From the NCBI GenBank assembly GCA_951230915.1, contig OX579635.1:49538001-49602000 (forward strand): a stretch of DNA of 64,000 nt, in the 5' to 3' direction. Source of the stretch: Antitrichia curtipendula. Its lineage: Eukaryota; Streptophyta; Bryopsida; Hypnales; Leucodontaceae. The notes below the pieces were generated by a model. It was given only the letters and a program-made list of their open reading frames with translations, ran no database searches and was not told where the DNA came from. Every line of letters starts with the position of its first letter. Position 1 is the stretch's first letter. The position numbers were made by a program, and so were the translations under genes. This document shows positions 11,641 to 23,699 of this stretch, in pieces.

Positions 11641-12280
11641 AATTCCATGACATTGGATGTAGGGAGACACTTAAGTACAAGCCCACTTTTATTCCAAATT
11701 TGTTTTGATTCACGTAAGCATGGATTGAAATGTCACACAAATTCAATATTTTCATGCATTCAAATACCTATGGGTATTGGCAACTTCCACAATTGGATTC
11801 AAGTGCCTTCCCAAATCAAATTCCATGACATTGGATGTAGGGAGACACTTAAGTACAGGCCCACTTTTATTCCAAATTTGTTTTGATTCACGTAAGCATG
11901 GATTGAAATGACACACAAATTCAATATTTTCATGGATTCAAATACCTAAGGGTATTTGCAACTTCCACAATTGGATTCAAGTGCCTTCCCAAATCAAATT
12001 CCATGACATTGGATGTAAAGAGACACTTAAGTACAGGCCCACTTTTATTCCAAATTTGTTTTGATTCACGTAAGCATGGATTGAAATCACACACAAATTC
12101 AATATTTTCATGGATTCAAATACCTAAGGGTATTGGCAACTTCCACAATTGGATTCAAGTGCCTTCCCAAATCAAATTCCATGACATTGGATGTAGGGAG
12201 ACACTTAAGTACAGGCCCACTTTTATTCGAAATTTGTTTTGATTCACGTAAGCATGGATTGAAATGACACACAAATTCAA
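11640..12280 (+). repeat. Block of about 3.6 monomers, copy 1 (offset 4272 bp = 24 units)
   Basis: Marks shared with 15912-16552 at an offset of exactly 4272 bp: GTACAAGCCC, GAAATGTCACAC, CATGCATTC with CCTATGGGTATTGG, AAAGAGAC and ATTCGAAATT. The block ends where TTTTTATGG near 12282 is replaced by TTTTCATGG in the second copy. GCCCACTTTT near 11862 reads GCCCATTTTT near 16133. Confidence 0.85.
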
Positions 12281-15200
12281 TATTTTTATGGATTCAAATA
12301 CCTAAGGGTAATTGCAACTTCCACAATTGGATTCAAGTGCCTTCCCAAATCAAATTCCATGACATTGGATGTAGGGAGACACTTAAGTACAGGCCCACTT
12401 TTATTCCAAATTTGTTTTGATTTACTTAAGCATGGATTGAAATCACACACAAATTCAATATTTTTATGGATTCAAATACCTAAGGGTAATTGCAACTTCC
12501 ACAATTGGATTCAAGTGCCTTCCCAAATCAAATTCCATGAAATTGGATGTAGGGAGACACTTAAGTACAGGCCCACTTTTATTCCAAATTTGTTTTGATT
12601 TACGTAAGCATGGATTGAAATCACACACAAATTCAATATTTTTATGGATTCAAATATGTAAGGGTAATTGCAACTTCCACAATTGGATTCAAGTGCCTTC
12701 CCAAATCAAATTCCATGACATTGGATGTAGGGAGACACTTAAGTACAGGCCCACTTTTATTCCAAATTTGTTTTGATTCACGTAAGCATGGATTGAAATG
12801 ACACACAAATTCAATATTTTCATGCATTCAAATACCTAAGGGTATTTGCAACTTCCACAATTGGATTCAAGTGCCTTCCCAAATCAAATTCCATGACATT
12901 GGATGTAGGGAGACACTTAAGTACACGCCCACTTTTATTCCAAATTTGTTTTGATTCACGTAAGCATGGATTGAAATGACACACAAATTCAATATTTTCA
13001 TGGATTCAAATACCTAAGGGTAATTGCAACTTCCACAATTGGATTCAAGTGCCTTCCCAAATCAAATTCCATGACATTGGATGTAGGGAGACACTTAAGT
13101 ACAGGCCCACTTTTATTCCAAATTTGTTTTGATTCACGTAAGCATGGATTGAAATGACACACAAATTCAATATTTTCATGGATTCAAATACCTAAGGGTA
13201 ATTGCAACTTCCACAATTGGATTCAAGTGCCTTCCCAAATCAAATTCCATGAAATTGGATGTAGGGAGACACTTAAGTACACGCCCACTTTTATTCCAAA
13301 TTTGTTTTGATTCACGTAAGCATGGATTGAAATGACACACAAATTCAATATTTTCATGGATTCAAATACCTAAGGGTAATTGCAACTTCCACAATTGGAT
13401 TCAAGTGCCTTCCCAAATCAAATTCCATGACATTGGATGTAGGGAGACACTTAAGTACAGGCCCACTTTTATTCCAAATTTGTTTTGATTCACGTAAGCA
13501 TGGATTGAAATGACACACAAATTCAATATTTTCATGGATTCAAATACCTAAGGGTAATTGCAACTTCCTCAATTCGATTCAAGTGCCTTCCCAAATCAAA
13601 TTCCATGACATTGGATGTAGGGAGACACTTAAGTACAGGCCCACTTTTATTCCAAATTTGTTTTGATTTACGTAAGCATGGATTGAAATCACACACAAAT
13701 TCAATATTTTTATGGATTCAAATACCTAAGGGTAATTGCAACTTCCACAATTGGATTCAAGTGCGTTCCCAAATCAAATTCCATGACATTGGATGTAGGG
13801 AGACACTTAAGTACACGGCCACTTTTATTCCAAATTTGTTTTGATTTACGTAAGCATGGATTGAATTCACACACAAATTCAATATTTTTATGGATTCAAA
13901 TACCTAAGGGTAATTGCAACTTCCACAATTGGATTCAAGTGCCTTCCCAAATCAAATTCCATGAAATTGGATGTAGGGAGACACTTAAGTACACGCCCAC
14001 TTTTATTCCAAATTTGTTTTGATTTACGTAAGCATGGATTGAATTCACACACAAATTCAATATTTTTATGGATTCAAATACCTAAGGGTAATTGCAACTT
14101 CCACAATTGGATTCAAGTGCCTTCCCAAATCAAATTCCATGAAATTGGATGTAGGGAGACACTTAAGTACAGGCCCACTTTTATTCCAAATTTGTTTTGA
14201 TTTACGTAAGCATGGATTGAAATCACACACAAATTCAATATATTTATGGATTCAAATACCTAAGGGTAATTGCAACTTCCACAATTGGATTCAAGTGCGT
14301 TCCCAAATCAAATTCCATGACATTGGATGTAGGGAGACACTTAAGTACACGCCCACTTTTATTCCAAATTTGTTTTGATTCACGTAAGCATGGATTGAAA
14401 TGACACACAAATTCAATATTTTCATGGATTCAAATACCTAAGGGTAATTGCAACTTCCACAATTGGATTCAAGTGCCTTCCCAAATCAAATTCCATGACA
14501 TTGGATGTAGGGAGACACTTAAGTACAGGCCCACTTTTATTCCAAATTTGTTTTGATTCACGTAAGCATGGATTGAAATGACCCACAAATTCAATATTTT
14601 CATGGATTCAAATACCTAAGGGTAATTGCAACTTCCACAATTGGATTCAAGTGCGTTCCCAAATCAAATTCCATGGCATTGGATGTAGGGAGACACTTAA
14701 GTACACGGCCACTTTTATTCCAAATTTGTTTTGATTTACGTAAGCATGGATTGAATTCACACACAAATTCAATATTTTTATGGATTCAAATACCTAAGGG
14801 TAATTGCAACTTCCACAATTGGATTCAAGTGCCTTCCCAAATCAAATTCCATGAAATTGGATGTAGGGAGACACTTAAGTACAGGCCCACTTTTATTCCA
14901 AATTTGTTTTGATTCACGTAAGCATGGATTGAAATGACACACAAATTCAATATTTTCATGGATTCAAATACCTAAGGGTATTTGCAACTTCCACAATTGG
15001 ATTCAAGTGCCTTCCCAAATCAAATTCCATGAAATTGGATGTAGGGAGACACTTAAGTACAGGCCCACTTTTATTCCAAATTTGTTTTGATTTACGTAAG
15101 CCTGGATTGAAATGACACACAAATTCAATATTTTTATGGATTCAAATACCTAAGGGTAATTGCAACTTCCACAATTGGATTCAAGTGCGTTCCCAAATCA

Positions 15201-15911
15201 AATTCCATGACATTGGATGTAGGGAGACACTTAAGTACACGCCCACTTTTATTCCAAATTTGTTTTGATTCACGTAAGCATGGATTGAAATGACACACAA
15301 ATTCAATATTTTCATGCATTCAAATACCTAAGGGTATTTGCTACTTCCACAATTGGATTCAAGTGCCTTCCCAAATCAAATTCCATGACATTGGATGTAG
15401 GGAGACACTTAAGTACAGGCCCACTTTTATTCCAAATTTGTTTTGATCCACGTAAGCATGGATTGAAATGACACACAAATTCAATATTTTCATGGATTCA
15501 AATACCTAAGGGTAATTGCAACTTCCACAATTGGATTCAAGTGCGTTCCCAAATCAAATTCCATGACATTGGATGTTGGGAGACACTTAAGTACACGCCC
15601 ACTTTTATTCCAAATTTGTTTTGATTCACGTAAGCATGGATTGAAATGACACACAAATTCAATATTTTCATGCATTCAAATACCTAAGGGTATTTGCAAC
15701 TTCCACAATTGGATTCAAGTGCCTTCCCAAATCAAATTCCATGACATTGGATGTAGGGAGACACTTAAGTACAGGCCCACTTTTATTCCAAATTTGTTTT
15801 GATTTACGTAAGCATGGATTGAAATCACACACAAATTCAATATTTTTATGGATTCAAATACCTAAGGGTAATTGCAACTTCCACAATTGGATTCAAGTGC
15901 CTTCCCAAATC
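12281..15911 (+). repeat. Satellite segment with short-range (1-, 2- and 5-unit) duplications
   Basis: About 20 units show very local spread of variants. GAATTCAC occurs in consecutive units (13863, 14041) and again at 14753. ACACGGCC occurs at 13812 and 14702, five units apart. GTGCGTTCCC, TTTTTATGG and GTACACGCCC are shared among many neighbours. Units at 15134-15319 and 15490-15675 are nearly the same, two units apart. The pattern looks like repeated short slippage or conversion tracts rather than one clean higher-order repeat. No gene is seen. Confidence 0.85.
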
Positions 15912-16552
15912 AAATTCCATGACATTGGATGTAGGGAGACACTTAAGTACAAGCCCACTTTTATTCCAAATTTGTTTTGATTCACGTAAGCATGGATTGA
16001 AATGTCACACAAATTCAATATTTTCATGCATTCAAATACCTATGGGTATTGGCAACTTCCACAATTGGATTCAAGTGCCTTCCCAAATCAAATTCCATGA
16101 CATTGGATGTAGGGAGACACTTAAGTACAGGCCCATTTTTATTCCAAATTTGTTTTGATTCACGTAAGCATGGATTGAAATGACACACAAATTCAATATT
16201 TTCATGGATTCAAATACCTAAGGGTATTTGCAACTTCCACAATTGGATTCAAGTGCCTCCCCAAATCAAATTCCATGACATTGGATGTAAAGAGACACTT
16301 AAGTACAGGCCCACTTTTATTCCAAATTTGTTTTGATTCACGTAAGCATGGATTGAAATCACACACAAATTCAATATTTTCATGGATTCAAATACCTAAG
16401 GGTATTGGCAACTTCCACAATTGGATTCAAGTGCCTTCCCAAATCAAATTCCATGACATTGGATGTAGGGAGACACTTAAGTACAGGCCCACTTTTATTC
16501 GAAATTTGTTTTGATTCACGTAAGCATGGATTGAAATGACACACAAATTCAA
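15912..16552 (+). repeat. Block of about 3.6 monomers, copy 2 (offset 4272 bp)
   Basis: Second copy of 11640-12280, with the private GTCACAC and CCTATGGGTATTGG marks. It adds CCTCCCCAAATC near 16257 and GCCCATTTTT near 16133. It lies immediately before the four-unit cassette that is amplified in the next region. Confidence 0.85.
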
Positions 16553-17961
16553 TATTTTCATGGATTCAAATACCTAAGGGTAATTGCAACTTCCACAATT
16601 GGATTCAAGTGCCTTCCCAAATCAAATTCCATGACATTGGATGTAGGGAGACACTTAAGTACAGGCCCACTTTTATTCCAAATTTGTTTTGATCCACGTA
16701 AGCATGGATTGAAATGACACACAAATTCAATATTTTCATGGATTCAAATACCTAAGGGTATTTGCAACTTCCACAATTGGATTCAAGTGCCTTCCCAAAT
16801 CAAATTCCATGACATTGGATGTAAAGAGACACTTAAGTACAGGCCCACTTTTATTCCAAATTTGTTTTGATTCACGTAAGCATGGATTGAAATGACACAC
16901 AAATTCAATATTTTCATGGATTCAAATACCTAAGGGTAATTGCAACTTCCACAATTGGATTCAAGTGCCTTCCCAAATCAAATTCCATGACATTGGATGT
17001 AGGGAGACACTTAAGTACAGGCCCACTTTTATTTCAAATTTGTTTTGATTCACGTAAGCATGGATTGAAATGACCCACAAATTCAATATTTTCATGGATT
17101 CAAATACCTAAGGGTATTTGCAACTTCCACAATTGGATTCAAGTGCCTTCCCAAATCAAATTCCATGACATTGGATGTAGGGAGACACTTAAGTACAGGC
17201 CCACTTTTATTCCAAATTTGTTTTGATTCACGTAAGCATGGATTGAAATGACACACAAATTCAATATTTTCATGGATTCAAATACCTAAGGGTAATTGCA
17301 ACTTCCACAATTGGATTCAAGTGCCTTCCCAAATCAAATTCCATGACATTGGATGTAGGGAGACACTTAAGTACAGGCCCACTTTTATTCCAAATTTGTT
17401 TTGATTCACGTAAGCATGGATTGAAATGACCCACAAATTCAATATTTTCATGGATTCAAATACCTAAGGGTATTCGCAACTTCCACAATTGGATTCAAGT
17501 GCCTTCCCAAATCAAATTCCATGACATTGGATGTAGGGAGACACTTAAGTACAGGCCCACTTTTATTTCAAATTTGTTTTGATTCATGTAAACATGGATT
17601 GAAATGACACACAAATTCAATATTTTCATGCATTCAAATACCTAAGGGTATTTGCAACTTCCACAATTGGATTCAAGTGCCTTCCCAAATCAAATTCCAT
17701 GACATTGGATGTAAAGAGACACTTAAGTACAGGCCACTTTTATTCCAAATTTGTTTTGATTCACGTAAGCATGGATTGAAATCACACACAAATTCAATAT
17801 TTTCATGGATTCAAATACCTAAGGGTATTGGCAACTTCCACAATTGGATTCAAGTGCCTTCCCAAATCAAATTCCATGACATTGGATGTAGGGAGACACT
17901 TAAGTACAGGCCCACTTTTATTCGAAATTTGTTTTGATTCACGTAAGCATGGATTGAAATC
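16553..17961 (+). repeat. Founder-like four-unit cassette upstream of the 13-mer
   Basis: This segment carries, in order, TGATCCACG (about 16690), AAAGAGAC (about 16824) and GACCCACAA (about 17072). The same series appears in the 13-mer copies near 18293, 19005, 20607 and 21319, so it is an outlying copy of that cassette. GGTATTCGC with CATGTAAACATGG follows near 17473-17593. The first 177-bp unit of the window is here, with one C missing at 17734. Confidence 0.8.
17662..17838 (+). repeat. First 177-bp monomer (lost-C lineage), one of fourteen
   Basis: Here GGCCCACTTTT has become GGCCACTTTT, shortening the unit by one base. The same loss occurs at about 17734, 24141, 25386, 26097, 26986, 27697, 28230, 29653, 30364, 38017, 48696, 49763, 51186 and 52075. 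In all fourteen the unit also carries TGTAAAGAGAC in place of TGTAGGGAGAC about 25 bases upstream. AAAGAGAC without the loss exists too (e.g. near 1158, 2229, 12017 and 20032). The deletion therefore most simply arose once on an AAAGAGAC unit and spread by copying of larger blocks. Unit limits are approximate. Confidence 0.9.
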
Positions 17962-20900
17962 ACACACAAATTCAATATTTTCATGGATTCAAATACCTAA
18001 GGGTAATTGCAACTTCCTCAATTCGATTCAAGTGCCTTCCCAAATCAAATTCCATGACATTGGATGTAGGGAGACACTTAAGTACAGGCCCACTTTTATT
18101 CCAAATTTGTTTTGATTTACGTAAGCATGGATTGAAATCACACACAAATTCAATATTTTTATGGATTCAAATACCTAAGGGTAATTGCAACTTCCACAAT
18201 TGGATTCAAGTGCGTTCCCAAATCAAATTCCATGACATTGGATGTAGGGAGACACTTAAGTACACGCCCACTTTTATTCCAAATTTGTTTTGATCCACGT
18301 AAGCATGGATTGAAATGACACACAAATTCAATATTTTCATGGATTCAAATACCTAAGGGTATTTGCAACTTCCACAATTGGATTCAAGTGCCTTCCCAAA
18401 TCAAATTCCATGACATTGGATGTAAAGAGACACTTAAGTACAGGCCCACTTTTATTCCAAATTTGTTTTGATTCACGTAAGCATGGATTGAAATGACACA
18501 CAAATTCAATATTTTCATGGATTCAAATACCTAAGGGTAATTGCAACTTCCACAATTGGATTCAAGTGCCTTCCCAAATCAAATTCCATGACATTGGATG
18601 TAGGGAGACACTTAAGTACAGGCCCACTTTTATTCCAAATTTGTTTTGATTCACGTAAGCATGGATTGAAATGACCCACAAATTCAATATTTTCATGGAT
18701 TCAAATACCTAAGGGTATTTGCAACTTCCACAATTGGATTCAAGTGCCTTCCCAAATCAAATTCCATGACATTGGATGTAGGGAGACACTTAAGTACAGG
18801 CCCACTTTTATTCCAAATTTGTTTTGATTTACGTAAGCATGGATTGAAATCACACACAAATTCAATATTTTTATGGATTCAAATACCTAAGGGTAATTGC
18901 AACTTCCACAATTGGATTCAAGTGCGTTCCCAAATCAAATTCCATGACATTGGATGTAGGGAGACACTTAAGTACACGCCCACTTTTATTCCAAATTTGT
19001 TTTGATCCACGTAAGCATGGATTGAAATGACACACAAATTCAATATTTTCATGGATTCAAATACCTAAGGGTATTTGCAACTTCCACAATTGGATTCAAG
19101 TGCCTTCCCAAATCAAATTCCATGACATTGGATGTAAAGAGACACTTAAGTACAGGCCCACTTTTATTCCAAATTTGTTTTGATTCACGTAAGCATGGAT
19201 TGAAATGACACACAAATTCAATATTTTCATGGATTCAAATACCTAAGGGTAATTGCAACTTCCACAATTGGATTCAAGTGCCTTCCCAAATCAAATTCCA
19301 TGACATTGGATGTAGGGAGACACTTAAGTACAGGCCCACTTTTATTCCAAATTTGTTTTGATTCACGTAAGCATGGATTGAAATGACCCACAAATTCAAT
19401 ATTTTCATGGATTCAAATACCTAAGGGTATTTGCAACTTCCACAATTGGATTCAAGTGCCTTCCCAAATCAAATTCCATGACATTGGATGTAGGGAGACA
19501 CTTAAGTACAGGCCCACTTTTATTCCAAATTTGTTTTGATTCACGTAAGCATGGATTGAAATGACACACAAATTCAATATTTTCATGGATTCAAATACCT
19601 AAGGGTAATTGCAACTTCCACAATTGGATTCAAGTGCCTTCCCAAATCAAATTCCATGACATTGGATGTAGGGAGACACTTAAGTACAGGCCCACTTTTA
19701 TTCCAAATTTGTTTTGATTCACGTAAGCATGGATTGAAATGACCCACAAATTCAATATTTTCATGGATTCAAATACCTAAGGGTATTCGCAACTTCCACA
19801 ATTGGATTCAAGTGCCTTCCCAAATCAAATTCCATGACATTGGATGTAGGGAGACACTTAAGTACAGGCCCACTTTTATTTCAAATTTGTTTTGATTCAT
19901 GTAAACATGGATTGAAATGACACACAATTTCAATATTTTCATGGATTCAAATACCTAAGGGTATTTGCAACTTCCACAATTGGATTCAAGTGCCTTCCCA
20001 AATCAAATTCCATGACATTGGATGTAAAGAGACACTTAAGTACAGGCCCACTTTTATTCCAAATTTGTTTTGATTCACGTAAACATGGATTGAAATCACA
20101 CACAAATTCAATATTTTCATGGATTCAAATACCTAAGGGTAATTGCAACTTCCACAATTGGGTTCAAGTGCCTTCCCAAATCAAATTCCATGACATTGGA
20201 TGTAAAGAGACACTTAAGTACAGGCCCACTTTTATTCCAAATTTGTTTTGATTCACGTAAGCATGGATTGAAATGACACACAAATTCAATATTTTCATGG
20301 ATTCAAATACCTAAGGGTAATTGCAACTTCCTCAATTCGATTCAAGTGCCTTCCCAAATCAAATTCCATGACATTGGATGTAGGGAGACACTTAAGTACA
20401 GGCCCACTTTTATTCCAAATTTGTTTTGATTTACGTAAGCATGGATTGAAATCACACACAAATTCAATATTTTTATGGATTCAAATACCTAAGGGTAATT
20501 GCAACTTCCACAATTGGATTCAAGTGCGTTCCCAAATCAAATTCCATGACATTGGATGTAGGGAGACACTTAAGTACACGCCCACTTTTATTCCAAATTT
20601 GTTTTGATCCACGTAAGCATGGATTGAAATGACACACAAATTCAATATTTTCATGGATTCAAATACCTAAGGGTATTTGCAACTTCCACAATTGGATTCA
20701 AGTGCCTTCCCAAATCAAATTCCATGACATTGGATGTAAAGAGACACTTAAGTACAGGCCCACTTTTATTCCAAATTTGTTTTGATTCACGTAAGCATGG
20801 ATTGAAATGACACACAAATTCAATATTTTCATGGATTCAAATACCTAAGGGTAATTGCAACTTCCACAATTGGATTCAAGTGCCTTCCCAAATCAAATTC

Positions 20901-22589
20901 CATGACATTGGATGTAGGGAGACACTTAAGTACAGGCCCACTTTTATTCCAAATTTGTTTTGATTCACGTAAGCATGGATTGAAATGACCCACAAATTCA
21001 ATATTTTCATGGATTCAAATACCTAAGGGTATTTGCAACTTCCACAATTGGATTCAAGTGCCTTCCCAAATCAAATTCCATGACATTGGATGTAGGGAGA
21101 CACTTAAGTACAGGCCCACTTTTATTCCAAATTTGTTTTGATTTACGTAAGCATGGATTGAAATCACACACAAATTCAATATTTTTATGGATTCAAATAC
21201 CTAAGGGTAATTGCAACTTCCACAATTGGATTCAAGTGCGTTCCCAAATCAAATTCCATGACATTGGATGTAGGGAGACACTTAAGTACACGCCCACTTT
21301 TATTCCAAATTTGTTTTGATCCACGTAAGCATGGATTGAAATGACACACAAATTCAATATTTTCATGGATTCAAATACCTAAGGGTATTTGCAACTTCCA
21401 CAATTGGATTCAAGTGCCTTCCCAAATCAAATTCCATGACATTGGATGTAAAGAGACACTTAAGTACAGGCCCACTTTTATTCCAAATTTGTTTTGATTC
21501 ACGTAAGCATGGATTGAAATGACACACAAATTCAATATTTTCATGGATTCAAATACCTAAGGGTAATTGCAACTTCCACAATTGGATTCAAGTGCCTTCC
21601 CAAATCAAATTCCATGACATTGGATGTAGGGAGACACTTAAGTACAGGCCCACTTTTATTCCAAATTTGTTTTGATTCACGTAAGCATGGATTGAAATGA
21701 CACACAAATTCAATATTTTCATGGATTCAAATACCTAAGGGTATTTGCAACTTCCACAATTGGATTCAAGTGCCTTCCCAAATCAAATTCCATGACATTG
21801 GATGTAGGGAGACACTTAAGTACAGGCCCACTTTTATTCCAAATTTGTTTTGATTCACGTAAGCATGGATTGAAATGACACACAAATTCAATATTTTCAT
21901 GGATTCAAATACCTAAGGGTAATTGCAACTTCCACAATTGGATTCAAGTGCCTTCCCAAATCAAATTCCATGACATTGGATGTAGGGAGACACTTAAGTA
22001 CAGGCCCACTTTTATTCCAAATTTGTTTTGATTCACGTAAGCATGGATTGAAATGACCCACAAATTCAATATTTTCATGGATTCAAATACCTAAGGGTAT
22101 TCGCAACTTCCACAATTGGATTCAAGTGCCTTCCCAAATCAAATTCCATGACATTGGATGTAGGGAGACACTTAAGTACAGGCCCACTTTTATTTCAAAT
22201 TTGTTTTGATTCATGTAAACATGGATTGAAATGACACACAATTTCAATATTTTCATGGATTCAAATACCTAAGGGTATTTGCAACTTCCACAATTGGATT
22301 CAAGTGCCTTCCCAAATCAAATTCCATGACATTGGATGTAAAGAGACACTTAAGTACAGGCCCACTTTTATTCCAAATTTGTTTTGATTCACGTAAACAT
22401 GGATTGAAATCACACACAAATTCAATATTTTCATGGATTCAAATACCTAAGGGTAATTGCAACTTCCACAATTGGGTTCAAGTGCCTTCCCAAATCAAAT
22501 TCCATGACATTGGATGTAAAGAGACACTTAAGTACAGGCCCACTTTTATTCCAAATTTGTTTTGATTCACGTAAGCATGGATTGAAATG
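17962..22589 (+). repeat. Tandem higher-order repeat, 2 x 13 monomers (2314 bp)
   Basis: Copy 1 (17962-20275) and copy 2 (20276-22589) are directly adjacent at an exact 2314-bp period. Shared marks: CCTCAATTCGATTC, TTTTTATGG, GTGCGTTCCC with GTACACGCCC, TGATCCACG, AAAGAGAC, GACCCACAA, GGTATTCGC, CATGTAAACATGG, ACAATTTCAATA and ATTGGGTTCAAG. The one difference I noted is GACCCAC at 19386 versus GACACAC at 21700. Resemblance to the first copy continues about 50 bp past 22589 before diverging. Near identity over 2.3 kb implies a very recent duplication or a collapse/expansion artefact. Confidence 0.93.
18020..19540 (+). repeat. Nested four-monomer repeat (712 bp) inside the 13-mer, copy 1
   Basis: Segments 18020-18830 and 18732-19540 match at a 712-bp offset with the series TTTACG, TTTTTATGG, GTGCGTTCCC, GTACACGCCC, TGATCCACG, AAAGAGAC and GACCCAC. 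They stop matching where TTTACG gives way to TTCACG near 19547. The first unit differs by CCTCAATTCG versus CCACAATTGG. The same nesting exists in the second 13-mer at 20334-21854. The 4-mer duplication therefore preceded the 13-mer duplication. Confidence 0.88.
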
Positions 22590-23500
22590 ACACACAAATT
22601 CAATATTTTCATGGATTCAAATACCTAAGGGTAATTGCAACTTCCACAATTGGATTCAAGTGCCTTCCCAAATCAAATTCCATGACATTGGATGTAGGGA
22701 GACACTTAAGTACAGGCCCACTTTTATTCCAAATTTGTTTTGATTCACGTAAGCATGGATTGAAATGACATACAAATTCAATATTTTCATGCATTCAAAT
22801 ACCTAAGGGTATTCGCAACTTCCACAATTGGATTCAAGTGCCTTCCCAAATCAAATTCCATGACATTGGATGTAGGGACACACTTAAGTACAGGCCCGCT
22901 TTTATTCCAAGTTTGTTTTGATTTACGTAAGCATGGATTGGAATGACACACAAATTCAATATTTTCATGGATTCAAATACCTAAGGGTATTTGCAACTTC
23001 CACAATTGGATTCAAGTGCCTTCCCAAATCAAATTCCATGACATTGGATGTAGGGAGACACTTAAGTACAGGCCCACTTTTATTCCAAATTTGTTTTGAT
23101 TCACGTAAGCATGGATTGAAATGACACACAAATTCAATATTTTCATGGATTCAAATACCTAAGGGTAATTGCAACTTCCACAATTGGATTCAAGTGCCTT
23201 CCCAAATCAAATTCCATGACATTGGATGTAGGGAGACACTTAAGTACAGGCCCACTTTTATTCCAAATTTGTTTTGATTCACGTAAGCATGGATTGAAAT
23301 CATACACAAATTCAATATTTTTATGAATTCAAATACCTATGGGTATTCGCAACTTCCACAATTGGATTCAAGTGCCTTCGCAAATCAAATTCCATGACAT
23401 TGGATGTAGGGAGACACTTAAGTACACGCCCACTTTTATTCCAAATTTGTTTTGATTTACGTAAGCATGGATTGAAATGACACACAAATTCAATATTTTC
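22590..23500 (+). repeat. Satellite monomers linking two higher-order domains
   Basis: Five units with unusual single marks: TAGGGACACAC (about 22873), CCCGCTTTTATTCCAAGTTTG (about 22897), GGATTGGAATGAC (about 22935), CATACACAAATT with TTATGAATTC (23311-23340) and CTTCGCAAATC (about 23377). The CCAAGTTTG and GGATTGGAATG marks recur near 28600-28635. The TTATGAATTC and CATACAC marks recur near 26500-26531. This stretch seems to be a donor for, or a partial copy of, the 23/24-mer domain that follows. Confidence 0.8.
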
Positions 23501-23699
23501 ACGGATTCAAATACCTAAGGGTATTCGCAACTTCCACAATTGGATTCAAGTGCCTTCCCAAATCAAATTCCATGACATTGGATGTAAGGATACACTTAAG
23601 TACAGGCCCACTTTTATTCCAAATTTGTTTTGATTCACGTAAGCATGGATTGAAATGACACACAAATTCAATATTTTCATGGATTCAAATACCTAAGGG

